Shown in pieces: positions 52,649-62,321 of a stretch of DNA of 64,000 bases. The stretch spans positions 1,798,001 through 1,862,000 of the forward strand of contig NZ_MWFK01000001.1 in NCBI RefSeq assembly GCF_002078175.1, written 5' to 3'. Position numbers and translations under genes: made by a program. Each line of letters begins with the position of its first letter. Within the stretch, counting starts at the first letter, position 1. Origin of the DNA: Streptomyces sp. M41(2017) (lineage in GTDB: Bacteria > Actinomycetota > Actinomycetes > Streptomycetales > Streptomycetaceae). The notes beneath the pieces are model-generated. The model did no database searches, was not told the origin of the DNA, and saw only the letters and a program-made list of their open reading frames with translations.

Positions 52649-54223
52649 ATGCAACGGCGTACGTTCATCGGCGGCACCACAGCCGTCCTCGCGGCGGCGG
52701 CGACGTCCGCGTGCAACGGCACGGACAGCGGCGGCGCTTCAGGTGCCTCCGGCACGGCGGGGAACACCGCGGCGGACGCCTCCGGCATACGCTCGGCGAC
52801 CGCGAGCACGCGCGCGGCCGCCAACTGGACAGCCCTCTCCCATTCCCTGGACGGCGCCCTCGTGCGCCCCGGCGACCGCAGCTGGTCGGCCGCGCACCAG
52901 CTGTACAACACGCGCTTCGACGGCCTGAAGCCCGCCGCCGTCGCCTACGTCGCGCACGCCGGCGACATACGCACGACGATGGACTACGCCCGCGCCCACG
53001 GGGTCAAGGTGTCGATACGCAACGGCGGTCACTCGTACGCCGGTTGGTCCTCCGGAGACGGCCGCCTGATCATCGACGTCTCCAAGCTGAACAAGATCCG
53101 CGCCTCGGCGAACGAGGCCGTCGTGGGGGCCGGCTCGAAGCTGATCGACGTCTACCGGACGCTGGCGGCGAAGGGCGTCACGATCCCCGCGGGCTCCTGC
53201 CCCACCGTGGGCGTCTCCGGTCTGACGCTGGGCGGCGGCCACGGCGTGGTGTCACGGGCGTACGGACTGACCTGCGACAGCCTCACGCAGGCGACGCTGA
53301 TCACCGCCGACGGCAAGCAGCTGACCGCCGACTCCTCCGCGAACAAGGACCTGTTCTGGGCGCTGCGCGGCGCGGGCAACGGCAACTTCGGCGTCGTGAC
53401 GGAACTACGGTTCAAGACCCACCCGGCGCCGCAGGGCGTCTCCGCGTACATGACCTGGCCGTGGGCGAAGGCCGCCGCCGTGGTGAAGGCCTGGCAGGAA
53501 TGGGGCCCGGACCAGCCGGACGAGATCTGGTCGTCGTGCCATCTCGCGAGCGCCTCCGGCGGCAGCCCGACCGTCTCGGTCGCCGCCTTCTCCCTCGGCA
53601 CCTACGGCGAGCTCCAGAACGCCGTGGACAAGCTGGCCGACCGCATCGGCTCCCCCGCGCGCAGCGTCTCCCTCAAGCGGCGTTCGTACGAGGAGTCGAT
53701 GGAGGTGTACGCGGGCTGTTCGTCGTTCTCGGCGGACGCCCAGTGCCGTCTGCCGGGCTCGACGCCGGGCCGCGACACCCAGGGCGCCCTCGGACGCGAG
53801 ACGTACGCGGCTCGTTCGGACTTCTTCGACCGGTCGATCTCCGCGGCCGGCGTCCAGACGCTGCTGAGCCAGATCTCCGCGGTCCGCGGCGGGGCGGGGA
53901 GCATCGCGCTCACGGCGCTCGGCGGCGCGGTCAACCGGGTGTCGCCCACGGCGACGGCGTTCGTGCACCGCCGCTCCCGGATGCTGGCGCAGTACATCGT
54001 GTCGTGGCAGGCGGGCACGTCCGGCACCACCGCCCAGTCCTGGCTGACCGGCGCGCACCACGCGATGGCCCGGCACGCCTCGGGCGCGGCCTACCAGAAC
54101 TACACGGACGCGACCCTGACGGACTGGCGCAAGGCCTACTACGGGGACGCGGCGACCCGCCTCAAGACGCTGAAGCACCGTTACGACCCGGACCGCTTCT
54201 TCTCGTTCCCGCAGGCGCTGTAG
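52649..54223 (+). CDS. Exported FAD-linked oxidoreductase (berberine-bridge type)
   Basis: 524 aa. QRRTFIGG is a twin-Arg-like start and TSAC (Cys 22) a lipobox, suggesting a Tat-exported lipoprotein. The FAD domain has SIRNGGHSYAGWSSGDGRL (His 128) and PAGSCPTVGVSGLTLGGGHG (Cys 184), the two residues that bind FAD bicovalently in berberine-bridge enzymes. The C-terminal BBE segment YQNYTDATLTDWRKAYYG, then LKHRYDPDRFFSF, completes the family. Such oxidases act on sugars or natural products; no biosynthetic cluster is adjacent. Confidence 0.9.
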   Translation: MQRRTFIGGTTAVLAAAATSACNGTDSGGASGASGTAGNTAADASGIRSATASTRAAANWTALSHSLDGALVRPGDRSWSAAHQLYNTRFDGLKPAAVAYVAHAGDIRTTMDYARAHGVKVSIRNGGHSYAGWSSGDGRLIIDVSKLNKIRASANEAVVGAGSKLIDVYRTLAAKGVTIPAGSCPTVGVSGLTLGGGHGVVSRAYGLTCDSLTQATLITADGKQLTADSSANKDLFWALRGAGNGNFGVVTELRFKTHPAPQGVSAYMTWPWAKAAAVVKAWQEWGPDQPDEIWSSCHLASASGGSPTVSVAAFSLGTYGELQNAVDKLADRIGSPARSVSLKRRSYEESMEVYAGCSSFSADAQCRLPGSTPGRDTQGALGRETYAARSDFFDRSISAAGVQTLLSQISAVRGGAGSIALTALGGAVNRVSPTATAFVHRRSRMLAQYIVSWQAGTSGTTAQSWLTGAHHAMARHASGAAYQNYTDATLTDWRKAYYGDAATRLKTLKHRYDPDRFFSFPQAL

Positions 54224-54293
54224 CCCGCCGCCACGACGGGCGCCCGGGCCGCGGGCGTCCGCCCGTCACCGCCGCGGGCACCCGATCGCACGG

Positions 54294-54995
54294 TCAGGCC
54301 GCGAGGTCGCGCTCCTCGGAGTGCTCGGTGCGCGCCCCGGGGATGAGCGTCTCCTGCCCGGCGGGAACGCCGTTCCGCGCGCGGATCAGCCGTCCCGCGC
54401 GCGGGGACCGCTCCACGGCCTTCATGACCGGGGTCAGCAGGGCCATGGCGAGCGGCGACAGCAACAGGGCCACCGCGGTGCCGAGGGCGAAGCCGCCGAT
54501 GACGTCCGTCGGGTAGTGCACTCCCATGTAGACGCGGCAGAAGCCTTCGAGCAGGGCGAGCCCTATGCCGGCGAGGCCGAACCTGCGGTTCGCGACGAAC
54601 AGTCCGACGCCCATCGCCATGGTGAGCGTCGCGTGGTCGCTGACGAAGGAGAAGTCGGTCTTGCCGCCGATGAGGACGTCGAGGCCCTGGTGGTCGACGA
54701 AGGGGCGCGGCCGCTCCACGAAACCCCGTATCGGAACGTTCACGAGGACGGCGATGCCGGCTGCGAGCGGGGCCCAGACGAGGGCGGCCACGGAGGACGC
54801 GGCGTCGGTGCCGCCCCGCCGTCGGACGGTCCACCAGCACCCGACGACCAGGAGGACCATCGCGAGCAGGAGACCCCACTCACCGACGAACTCCATGCCG
54901 CGGTCGAACCAGTGCGGCGCGTCCTTGGCCAGGCCATTGATGTCGTACAGCAGGTCGACGTCGGGGTTCGAACCGGATTCGGCGAGTCCAGCCAT
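54294..54995 (-). CDS. PAP2-family membrane phosphatase
   Basis: 233 aa, about six transmembrane helices. Motifs of the acid-phosphatase superfamily: RGFVERPRP (motif 1), SFVSDHATLTM (motif 2 with S-D-H in place of PSGH), and CRVYMGVHYPTDVIGG (motif 3 R-x5-H-x3-D). Candidate undecaprenyl- or phosphatidic-phosphatase. ATG 54995 chosen; an upstream in-frame stretch is not convincing. Confidence 0.88.
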   Translation of the reverse strand: MAGLAESGSNPDVDLLYDINGLAKDAPHWFDRGMEFVGEWGLLLAMVLLVVGCWWTVRRRGGTDAASSVAALVWAPLAAGIAVLVNVPIRGFVERPRPFVDHQGLDVLIGGKTDFSFVSDHATLTMAMGVGLFVANRRFGLAGIGLALLEGFCRVYMGVHYPTDVIGGFALGTAVALLLSPLAMALLTPVMKAVERSPRAGRLIRARNGVPAGQETLIPGARTEHSEERDLAA

Positions 54996-55191
54996 GGTGC
55001 TGCGGCCCCTTCGTCGTCTTTCCCACGGTCGCGCCTTTTCGCGCGCCGCTCGATCCACCCCCGTGGTCGTAGAACAGGTTCTCTACGTGGAATAGGAACG
55101 CACAGTTCCCTGCGGTGGGTTCCGCACTCCACGGAACGATCACGCAGACGTTATCGAAGAGAGACACATCGCCGCAGCTCAGGGGGTGGGT

Positions 55192-56193
55192 TCAGATCGA
55201 AGTGGGCAATGCTTTCGCGCCATCTTCCGTCACTCGGGTGGCCCCGAAGTAGTCGGGGGTGTCGATGGGGTCGAAGCGGATGACGGCACCCGTGCGGGGC
55301 GCGTCGATCATGTATCCGCCGCCCACGTAGATCCCCACATGCCGGATGGCGCGGGAGTTGGTGAGGTCGTCGGAGAAGAACACCAGGTCGCCCGGCAGGA
55401 GTTCGGACCGCTTGGGGTGCGCTCCCGCGTTGTACTGGTCGTTGGCGACCCGCGGCAGGGTGATCCCGGCGCTCTCGTAGGAGGCCTGGGTGAGACCCGA
55501 GCAGTCGAAGCGTCCGCCCTGGTCAGCGGTGCCGGTGCCACCCCACAGGTAGGGCGTGCCGAGCTTCTTCTGCGCGTAGGTGATGGCGGTCGCGGCCTGC
55601 TTCGAGGGATCCACGCGAGTCACCGGAGCGGCGAAGCTCTTCGACAGGGTGGTGATCGTCTTCACGTAGTTCTGGGTCTCTTTGTACGGCGGTACGCCCT
55701 TGTACTTGATGACCGCGTACGCGCCCGCGTTGTAGGCGGCGAGCATGTTCTCGGTGACGTTTCCGGGCGCGTTCTTCACGTACGAGGCGAGCTGGCAGTC
55801 GTACGAGGCGGCCGACGGAATCGCGTCATTCGGGTCCCAGACGTCGCGGTCGCCGTCGCCGTCACCGTCCACTCCGTGCGTGGCCCAGGTCCCCGGGATG
55901 AATTGCGCTATCCCTTCGGCCTTCGCGGGACTCTTCGCGTTCGGATTGAATCCGCTCTCCTGATACAGCTGGGCGGCCAGCAGCGCGGGATTGATCGCTC
56001 CGCAGAGATTGCCCCATTTCTGCACGAGGGGCTGGTACGCGGCGGGCACGGCGCCCTTGGCGAGTCCGACGGCGCCGCCGCCGATGCCGTTGGCGAGGTT
56101 CCCGGCGACCATGTAGACGCCGACGACGAGCAGCATCACGAAGCTGATCCCCGCGCCGATGGCAACGGTCGCCACGATCCACGCCTTACGCAC
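55192..56193 (-). CDS. CwlT-like wall hydrolase: lytic transglycosylase plus NlpC/P60
   Basis: 333 aa. One N-terminal transmembrane helix (about 6-32), a lysozyme-like domain (catalytic Glu in LYQESGFNPNAKS near residue 78; AEGIAQFIPGTWATHG; MLAAYNAGA), then an NlpC/P60 peptidase domain (Cys in RFDCSGLTQASYES near 229, His in IRHVGIYVGGGYMI near 283). This two-enzyme plan is that of CwlT/Orf14 wall hydrolases of Gram-positive conjugative elements. GTG 56193, with GAGGGG at 9 nt. It lies 2 kb from the type IV secretion-like operon on the opposite strand. Confidence 0.93.
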   Translation of the reverse strand: MRKAWIVATVAIGAGISFVMLLVVGVYMVAGNLANGIGGGAVGLAKGAVPAAYQPLVQKWGNLCGAINPALLAAQLYQESGFNPNAKSPAKAEGIAQFIPGTWATHGVDGDGDGDRDVWDPNDAIPSAASYDCQLASYVKNAPGNVTENMLAAYNAGAYAVIKYKGVPPYKETQNYVKTITTLSKSFAAPVTRVDPSKQAATAITYAQKKLGTPYLWGGTGTADQGGRFDCSGLTQASYESAGITLPRVANDQYNAGAHPKRSELLPGDLVFFSDDLTNSRAIRHVGIYVGGGYMIDAPRTGAVIRFDPIDTPDYFGATRVTEDGAKALPTSI

Positions 56194-56303
56194 CGTCAAC
56201 CGCCCCTCACCGCACAGGAGTCCGCCGACGTCAGTGTAGAGGCGGGCTCCGCGCGCGGGGGAGATCGCGCACAGGCGGGAGGCGAGGTTCCGCCGGACAG
56301 TCC

Positions 56304-57095
56304 CTAACCGGCCAGTCCGGCCTCGCGGTAGAGGTCGGCTGCCTCGGTACGGAACACGGCGCTGTACGAGATGTCGTCGGTCTTCCCGCCCTGCTCGTGG
56401 CCGCCGATCACGCCGACGACGGCGCCGTCCCCGTTCACCCAGGGGCTGCCGCTGGTCCCGCCGGCGAAGTCGGGGCACGCGACGCGCTGCTGCGTGCGGC
56501 TCTGCGCGGTGGGCTTGTCGGTGCAGGTGATGGCGGTGTCGGCGGAGCTGGGGTATCCGGTGACGGTGACCGCGGTGGCTCCGGTGGCGCGGTGCGCGGC
56601 GAAGGCGTTGGCGCCGCCGACGGCGTCCTCGGCCTTCTTGCCGTCCCGCTCGCCGAGGACGGCGAACGCGATGTCACTGTCCTCTCTGTCCTCGGCGCGC
56701 CCGTTCTTCCACCCGTCGGGCAGGAACACGCGCCGGACGTCCCAGAACCCGTACGGCGCGGTGCCGTCCCGGTAGCCGGGCGCGAAGGACATCGCCCGGC
56801 CCCCGTCCAGACAGTGGGCCGCGGTGATGAGGAGGTCGCGTCCCGGGCTGTGCACGAAGGAGGCGGTGCAGAAGTGCCCGCCGCCGCCCTTGCTCGCCGC
56901 GTCCCCGTGGAACAGGGCGCCGACGCGGGCCGTGCGGGCGTTCACGGCGGCCTGGACGGTCACGCCGAACGGCCCCGGCCCGTCGTCGGCCACCGCCACC
57001 GACGAGGACGTCACGGCCAGCAGCACGACCGCCGCGCCGAGCAGCGCGGGCCGCCGCCTGGCTCCGGGGAAAGGGGTGACGCGGGTGCGCTTCAT
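56304..57095 (-). CDS. Secreted V8-like serine protease
   Basis: 263 aa. Signal peptide (ending VAVADD), then glutamyl-endopeptidase-like domain: LITAAHCLDGGRAM (His), DSDIAFAVLG (Asp) and DFAGGTSGSPWVNGDGAVVG (Ser in TSGSPW). Cys pairs HFCTASF/AAHC and ITCTD/VACPD for disulfides. Lies between the wall hydrolase gene and the type IV operon. Substrate unknown. Confidence 0.9.
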   Translation of the reverse strand: MKRTRVTPFPGARRRPALLGAAVVLLAVTSSSVAVADDGPGPFGVTVQAAVNARTARVGALFHGDAASKGGGGHFCTASFVHSPGRDLLITAAHCLDGGRAMSFAPGYRDGTAPYGFWDVRRVFLPDGWKNGRAEDREDSDIAFAVLGERDGKKAEDAVGGANAFAAHRATGATAVTVTGYPSSADTAITCTDKPTAQSRTQQRVACPDFAGGTSGSPWVNGDGAVVGVIGGHEQGGKTDDISYSAVFRTEAADLYREAGLAG

Positions 57096-57389
57096 CGCCT
57101 CTCACCTTGCCCCGAGCGGGTGAGCGAAACCTTGGACGAGTCCGAGTATCGCCCGAGACCTCCGGCGCCGCCCGTCCAGACCCCGAGGGCCCTGCCGCAC
57201 CGGGCCCGGCGGGGCGGCCGACCGGGTGACAGCCCGCTTCCGGACAGCCCCGGGCGAGCTGCGGTCCACGCGCCACGGGGGCCCCGGGCCGGGGATACGG
57301 TGGCCGCGGAAGTCTCCCATCACGGACCCGGGGTCCGGACGCGGCGAGGCAGAGGCCTGCTTCCACCTGGCCGGAGAGGAACACCACCC

Positions 57390-57650
57390 TTGACCGACAT
57401 CCCCCCGGGCCTCGACTGGGTGCGGGCCGCGCCGGACGGCGTGACCGGACCCGGCCCCTGGATCGAGCTCGCCTTCGGCGCGGACGGCCTGGTCCACCTG
57501 CGGGAGACCGGCGACCCGGAGAACGTCGTCACCACCACCCGCAGGAAATGGGACGCGTTCGTCCTGGGTGTCCGGGCGGGCGAGTTCGACCACTTCGTGA
57601 CGGGGGCCCACGACGAGCGGCCCCCGGCTCCCACCGACGACCGGCCCTGA
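57390..57650 (+). CDS. DUF397-like protein, 86 aa
   Basis: TTG 57390 with GGAGAGGA at 9-10 nt. The C-terminal half WIELAFGADGLVHLRETGDP and RRKWDAFVLGVRAGEFD match DUF397. In Streptomyces, DUF397 proteins usually pair with XRE-type regulators; none is adjacent here. Confidence 0.7.
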   Translation: MTDIPPGLDWVRAAPDGVTGPGPWIELAFGADGLVHLRETGDPENVVTTTRRKWDAFVLGVRAGEFDHFVTGAHDERPPAPTDDRP

Positions 57651-58069
57651 GCCGAGGCACTCGGTCCGCCCTCGCAGAAGCCCCACGCGCGTACCCCCGC
57701 GACCGCACGGGGGGATAGCCTGGAGGCGACGGACCGTCATGAGCGGTACGGGGGCGCGGTGTCGGCCGGCAGCGGTCGGCGCGAGCACCGTAGAAGGGGA
57801 CAACGACGGAACCACACGACAGGTTTCGCTCCCACTTCATTGCCCGGCGTGACCGGCCGTGATACACAGAGTGACCATACGACTCTACGTATACCGCCGT
57901 ACGCCTCCCGAAAGGGTCCCCGCGCACGCCGGTGACAAGGGATTCGTGCGAAATCCGCCAACCAATGACGTCAAGTCGACATACGAAGGCGTCTTTGTCG
58001 GCGAGAATGGGCCCGACCTCTGCGCAGTGGCAGGGGGTGCAGAACTACCCACTAGGGGCGGTGACTTAC
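57651..58069. other. Intergenic region upstream of the type IV operon
   Basis: About 420 nt without a supported gene. It probably contains the operon promoter; GATACA and TACGTATAC elements near 57860-57895 are AT-richer but not a clear promoter. In-frame ATG 58007 would extend the first gene by 21 residues. Confidence 0.5.
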
Positions 58070-58378
58070 ATGCTTTTCGCAGCCGACAAGGGCGACATCA
58101 ACACGATCATCGGCGGGATCGCCCCGGACTGGGGCCCCTTCGGCAGCCTGGGCAACGAAGCCAAGGTGATGGTCGAGGTGGTGATGGCGGTCGCCATCCT
58201 GCTGTGCCTCGGCATCGCGATCTGGGGAGCGGCCAAGCAGCGCATCGGCGCGACCGCCCTCCGCGACACCTTCAGCGCCGAACAGGGCAAGGGCCTCATC
58301 ATCGCCGGGCTCACGGGAGTCTTCATCATCGGTTCCCTCGGCACGCTCTTCACCATCGTGTACGGCATGGCCGTGTAG
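58070..58378 (+). CDS. Small two-helix membrane protein of the type IV-like operon
   Basis: 102 aa. Two hydrophobic helices (about residues 34-55 and 77-100: VMVEVVMAVAILLCLGIAIW, GLIIAGLTGVFIIGSLGTLF) separated by a basic/polar loop (GAAKQRIGATALRDTF). Size and topology are those of VirB2-like pilin or VirB3-like subunits. Start ATG 58070; ATG 58007 possible. Leads the operon. Confidence 0.78.
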   Translation: MLFAADKGDINTIIGGIAPDWGPFGSLGNEAKVMVEVVMAVAILLCLGIAIWGAAKQRIGATALRDTFSAEQGKGLIIAGLTGVFIIGSLGTLFTIVYGMAV

Positions 58379-58587
58379 CCCGGCCGGACCGCGCCGCAGC
58401 CGGCGCACCGTCAGTCCCCGGCCGGGCGTGCCCGGACACCCCGTCCTCCGACCCACCCGTCCGTCGTGCCCACCGGCTGAGGTTGCGTTTCCCTGATGTC
58501 GAGTCACCACACCGCGCCCGCGCGGGAACCAGCACGGCTACCGTCGTACTACGTGGTTCAGCGAGAGGTTGAGGGGGCGTACGCGGC

Positions 58588-59439
58588 ATGAGTCTCGGAG
58601 ACGAACCCGGGTACGGCGACGCCTCGCGCGGCGAGGACGGAGGGTACGGCGGCTCCGGCCAGACCCGCACCCGCCTCCCCGACCGCCCGGGCGACGTCTA
58701 CGGCGGCGCGCGCCGGGGCCGTGGATCCTCCTCCCGGGGACTGATCACGGTCGTCGGCGTCGTCGTCCTCCTCATCGCCGCGATCGCCTTCGCGAACCGC
58801 GGCGACGACTCGCCCTCGTCGGGCGACACGGGCGGCGACAAGGCGAAGACGTCCCCGACGGCCGCCTCGGGCGACCACCCCGTGGACACCAGATCCGCAG
58901 GCATCCCCTCGGGCTTCCCCCACACGGGGGAGGGCGCGCAGAGCGCGGCGGCGAACTACGCGGTGGCGTTGGGGTCGGCCGACATGTTCAACAAGGCCGG
59001 CCGCGACCAGATCCTGGCGACCGTGATCACGCCGTCCAAGGTGGCCGACTTCGAGGCGACGCTCGACAAGGCGTACACCCCGCAGTTCAACAAGAACGTG
59101 GGCCTGAACGAGGACGGTTCCGCCCCGCAGGGCTACACGTTCGTCTCGCGCACGACCGCAATCGGCACCAAGACCACCGAGTCGTCTGCCGACGCGGCGA
59201 CCGTCGAGGTCTGGTGCAGTGGTCTGCTCGGCCTCGCCGGCCAGAACTCGACCAACCCGGTGACCAGCAGTTGGTTCACCATCACCATGACGTTGGACTG
59301 GAGCGGCGACGACTGGAAGATCGTCACGCACTCCCAGAAGGACGGCCCCGCCCCCGTTCCGGGCGACGACCGGGCCTCCAGCGCCGATGACATCGCGAAG
59401 GCTGTCGAGGAGTACGGAGGGTTCACGTATGCCCGCTAA
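58588..59439 (+). CDS. VirB8/TcpC-like membrane protein
   Basis: 283 aa. Gly-rich cytoplasmic tail (1-50), one transmembrane helix (about 51-68), a Ser/Thr linker, and an exported domain of about 180 aa with the NTF2-like pattern (GAQSAAANYAVALGSADMFN, WFTITMTLDWSGDDWKIVTH). This is the plan of TcpC/ConC (VirB8-like) subunits. ATG 58588 with GAGGGGG. Overlaps the next gene by 11 nt. Confidence 0.75.
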   Translation: MSLGDEPGYGDASRGEDGGYGGSGQTRTRLPDRPGDVYGGARRGRGSSSRGLITVVGVVVLLIAAIAFANRGDDSPSSGDTGGDKAKTSPTAASGDHPVDTRSAGIPSGFPHTGEGAQSAAANYAVALGSADMFNKAGRDQILATVITPSKVADFEATLDKAYTPQFNKNVGLNEDGSAPQGYTFVSRTTAIGTKTTESSADAATVEVWCSGLLGLAGQNSTNPVTSSWFTITMTLDWSGDDWKIVTHSQKDGPAPVPGDDRASSADDIAKAVEEYGGFTYAR

Positions 59440-60751
59440 CCATCGCGTACTCAAGCTGACCGCCGCGCTGGGCGCGGTGCAGGCGACAGCCGTGCTGCTC
59501 GCCACGAGAGCGGTCGCTGCCCCCAAGCCGTCCCCCTCGCCGAGCGGCGACGCCTGCGGCCTCATTCACGGCCCCGCCAAGAACTACTGCGAAGGCGACA
59601 ACAGCGGCGGGGGCAAGACCGGGCTGACCGGTGACGGGCTAGGGTCGACCCTCGACCCGCTGTCCTCCCTGGCGAAGGGCTGCGCCGACGCCGCCTCCTG
59701 GACCGTCGACAAACTCTCCTCCGCCGTGAACGACACCGCCAACGTCGACTTCACGAACCCCAAGTTCCTCCAGCAGTACGCCGTCGTCTTCGCGGCGTCC
59801 ACGATCCTGACCCTGCTGCTGTGGCTGCTGGCCGTGGCGAAGCGGGCCGTCCGGGGTGTCCCCCTCGGCACGGCCCTGTCCGAGGCGATCGGGTTCCTCT
59901 GGCTGACCGTGCTGGCCTCGGCGTTCACCCCGCTGATCCTCTACACGGTCGTCTCGGCGACGGACGGCGTGACGGAGGTCCTCGCTAAGACCACCGGGAA
60001 CCAGACGGACGCGTTCTTCGGGACGTTCTCCGGCGCCCTCGGCAAGGGCGAGAACATCGGCGGCGGCCCGATCATGCTGATCGTCGTCTCGCTGGTCTCG
60101 ATCCTGGCCGCCGGCGTCCTCTGGCTGGAGCTGGTGATCCGGGCAGCCCTGCTCTACGTGGGCGCCCTGCTGGGCACCGTCGTCTACGCGGGCCTCGTCG
60201 ACAAGAACCTGTGGGGCCACGTCCGCCGCTGGGCGGGCATCATGATCGCGGTGATCCTGGTGAAGCCGGTCATCGTGATCGTGCTCGGCCTCGCCGGCGC
60301 CCTCAGCTCCGACAGCGGCCCCGACGCCTTCTCCGCGGTCGTCTCCGGCCTCGCCATCATCCTGCTCGCCATCTTCGCCAGCGCGATGATCTACCGCTTC
60401 GTACCGGGCTTCGGCGACGAACTCGCCGGCTCCCGCAACAACCGCATCATGCAGGGCGCCGAAGGCAAGGCAGCCGCCGTCATCAGCTCCCCGGCGACCA
60501 TGGTCGCGCAGGGCATCAAGACGCACAGCGCCCGCGCGGACAACAACGGCGGCGGAGGCGGGAGCAGCCAGCCCCGCCCCGCCAACCCCGCGTCCGGTGG
60601 TGTGGCCGCGCACAGCAGTCGTACGCCGAACGGAGGCGGCGGATCTGTCCCCTCCGCCGCACCCCCACCGCGTAGCAGCCCGGTCAACACCCCGCACGCG
60701 AGCAACACCCGCAACAGCAGTACCAACAGCACGGGAGGTGAAGGGCGTTGA
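59429..60751 (+). CDS. VirB6/TrbL-like polytopic membrane protein
   Basis: 440 aa. Signal-like N-terminus, a Ser/Gly linker with a Cys pair (GDACGLIHGPAKNYCEGDN), then six or so transmembrane helices (about 115-330), and a Gly/Asn/Pro-rich cytoplasmic tail (NNGGGGGSSQPRPANPASGG). Such polytopic channel subunits occur in all conjugative machines (VirB6, TrbL, TcpH). Overlaps the next gene by 4 nt (TTGA). Confidence 0.75.
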   Translation: MPANHRVLKLTAALGAVQATAVLLATRAVAAPKPSPSPSGDACGLIHGPAKNYCEGDNSGGGKTGLTGDGLGSTLDPLSSLAKGCADAASWTVDKLSSAVNDTANVDFTNPKFLQQYAVVFAASTILTLLLWLLAVAKRAVRGVPLGTALSEAIGFLWLTVLASAFTPLILYTVVSATDGVTEVLAKTTGNQTDAFFGTFSGALGKGENIGGGPIMLIVVSLVSILAAGVLWLELVIRAALLYVGALLGTVVYAGLVDKNLWGHVRRWAGIMIAVILVKPVIVIVLGLAGALSSDSGPDAFSAVVSGLAIILLAIFASAMIYRFVPGFGDELAGSRNNRIMQGAEGKAAAVISSPATMVAQGIKTHSARADNNGGGGGSSQPRPANPASGGVAAHSSRTPNGGGGSVPSAAPPPRSSPVNTPHASNTRNSSTNSTGGEGR

Positions 60752-62307
60752 CGACCGAGTCCCACGTGTCCCACGTGGTCACGCCCCGCCGTACATATCT
60801 GATCGGCCGCGCCCGGCCGAACGCGATCGTCGGCCGCAACCGCGAGTCCGGCGAGATCGCGCTCATCATCGCGGGCGCGTTCCTCGGCATGATGTGCGGC
60901 CTGATCGTCCCGGTCCTGTCCCTGCGGATCGTGCTGCTCATGGGCTTCCCGCTGCTCGCGCTGGCCGCGGTGTACGTCCCGTACAAGCGCCGCACGTTCT
61001 ACAAGTGGTTCGAGATCAATCGCAGCTACAAGCGGAGCCTGCGCAAGGGCACCGCGTACCGCAGCCAGGTGATGGAGGCCGGAGTCCGCATCGACGGCAA
61101 GGAGGTCGAGATCGGCCCGCCCCCTGGCATCGGCCGGATCTCCTGGCTCGCCGCCCCCTTCGGCCCCGACGAGATCGCCGTGCTGCTGCACGCCGACCGG
61201 CGCACCGTCACGGCCGCCATCGAGATCGAGGGACCCGGCGTCGGCCTGCGCGACAGCGAGGACCAGGAGGCCCTCGTCGACCGCTTCGGCACGCTGCTCA
61301 AGCACGTGGCGAACGGCGACGGCTTCGTCACCCGCCTCCAGATGCTCGCCCGCACCCTCCCCGCCGACCCGGACGCCCACGCCAAGGACGTCTCCGTCCG
61401 CGGTGACGAGCGCGCCCCGGGCTGGCTCCAGCAGTCTTACGACCAGCTCCAGTCGATGGTGTCCACCAGCAGCGAGCAGCACCGCGCCTACCTCGTCGCG
61501 TGCATGCACTACTCGCGCGAACTGGCCTCCGAGGCGCAGGCCATGGCCCGCGCCGCCCGGCCGCAGGGCGGACGCAAGCTCGACCGGGACGCCGGACTCG
61601 CCGTCGTCATGGCGCGCGAGCTGACCGACATCTGCTCCCGGCTCCAGGAAGCCGACATCCGCGTACGACAGCCGCTCGGTCAGGGGCGGCTCGCCTCCCT
61701 CGTGCACTCGATGTACGACCCGGACCACCCGATCGACCACATCCAGGCCATGACCAAGCGCAACGCCTGGCCGGCCGAGCTGGACGCCATGGAGCCCACG
61801 TACCTCCAGGCGAAGACCCGCGAGTCGTCCACCCGCGCGCCCTGGTGCCACTCCACGGCCTGGGTGAAGGAGTGGCCGATGACCCCCGTGGGCGTCAACT
61901 TCCTCGCCCCGCTGCTCGTCCACACCCCGGACGTCATCCGCACGGTCTCCGTGACGATGGACCTCGAACCGACCGAGATCGCCATCGAACGCATGCTGAC
62001 CGAGAAGACGAACGACGACGCCGAGACCAGCCGCGCCGCCAAGATGAACCGCACCGTCGACCCCCGCGACATCGCCTCGCACAATCGCCTCGACCAGCGC
62101 GGCGAGGACCTCGCGAGCGGCGCCGCGGGCGTCAACCTCGTCGGCTACATCACGGTGTCCTCGCGCAACCCCGAGGCGCTCGCGCGCGACAAGCGCACCA
62201 TCCGCGCCTCGGCCGGCAAGTCGTACCTGAAGCTGGAGTGGTGCGACCGCGAGCACCACCGCGCCTTCGTCAACACACTGCCGTTCGCCACCGGAATCCG
62301 CAGGTAG
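60748..62307 (+). CDS. SCO6880-family protein (VirB4 N-domain-like)
   Basis: 519 aa. Two adjacent transmembrane helices near the N-terminus (about 37-75: IALIIAGAFLGMMCGLIVPV) are followed by a ~430-aa soluble domain. SCO6880-family proteins in actinobacteria sit directly before a VirB4-like ATPase, as here. Its size and position suit the missing N-terminal domain of that ATPase. TTG 60748. Confidence 0.78.
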   Translation: MTTESHVSHVVTPRRTYLIGRARPNAIVGRNRESGEIALIIAGAFLGMMCGLIVPVLSLRIVLLMGFPLLALAAVYVPYKRRTFYKWFEINRSYKRSLRKGTAYRSQVMEAGVRIDGKEVEIGPPPGIGRISWLAAPFGPDEIAVLLHADRRTVTAAIEIEGPGVGLRDSEDQEALVDRFGTLLKHVANGDGFVTRLQMLARTLPADPDAHAKDVSVRGDERAPGWLQQSYDQLQSMVSTSSEQHRAYLVACMHYSRELASEAQAMARAARPQGGRKLDRDAGLAVVMARELTDICSRLQEADIRVRQPLGQGRLASLVHSMYDPDHPIDHIQAMTKRNAWPAELDAMEPTYLQAKTRESSTRAPWCHSTAWVKEWPMTPVGVNFLAPLLVHTPDVIRTVSVTMDLEPTEIAIERMLTEKTNDDAETSRAAKMNRTVDPRDIASHNRLDQRGEDLASGAAGVNLVGYITVSSRNPEALARDKRTIRASAGKSYLKLEWCDREHHRAFVNTLPFATGIRR

Positions 62308-62321
62308 GGGCTGATGCACTG

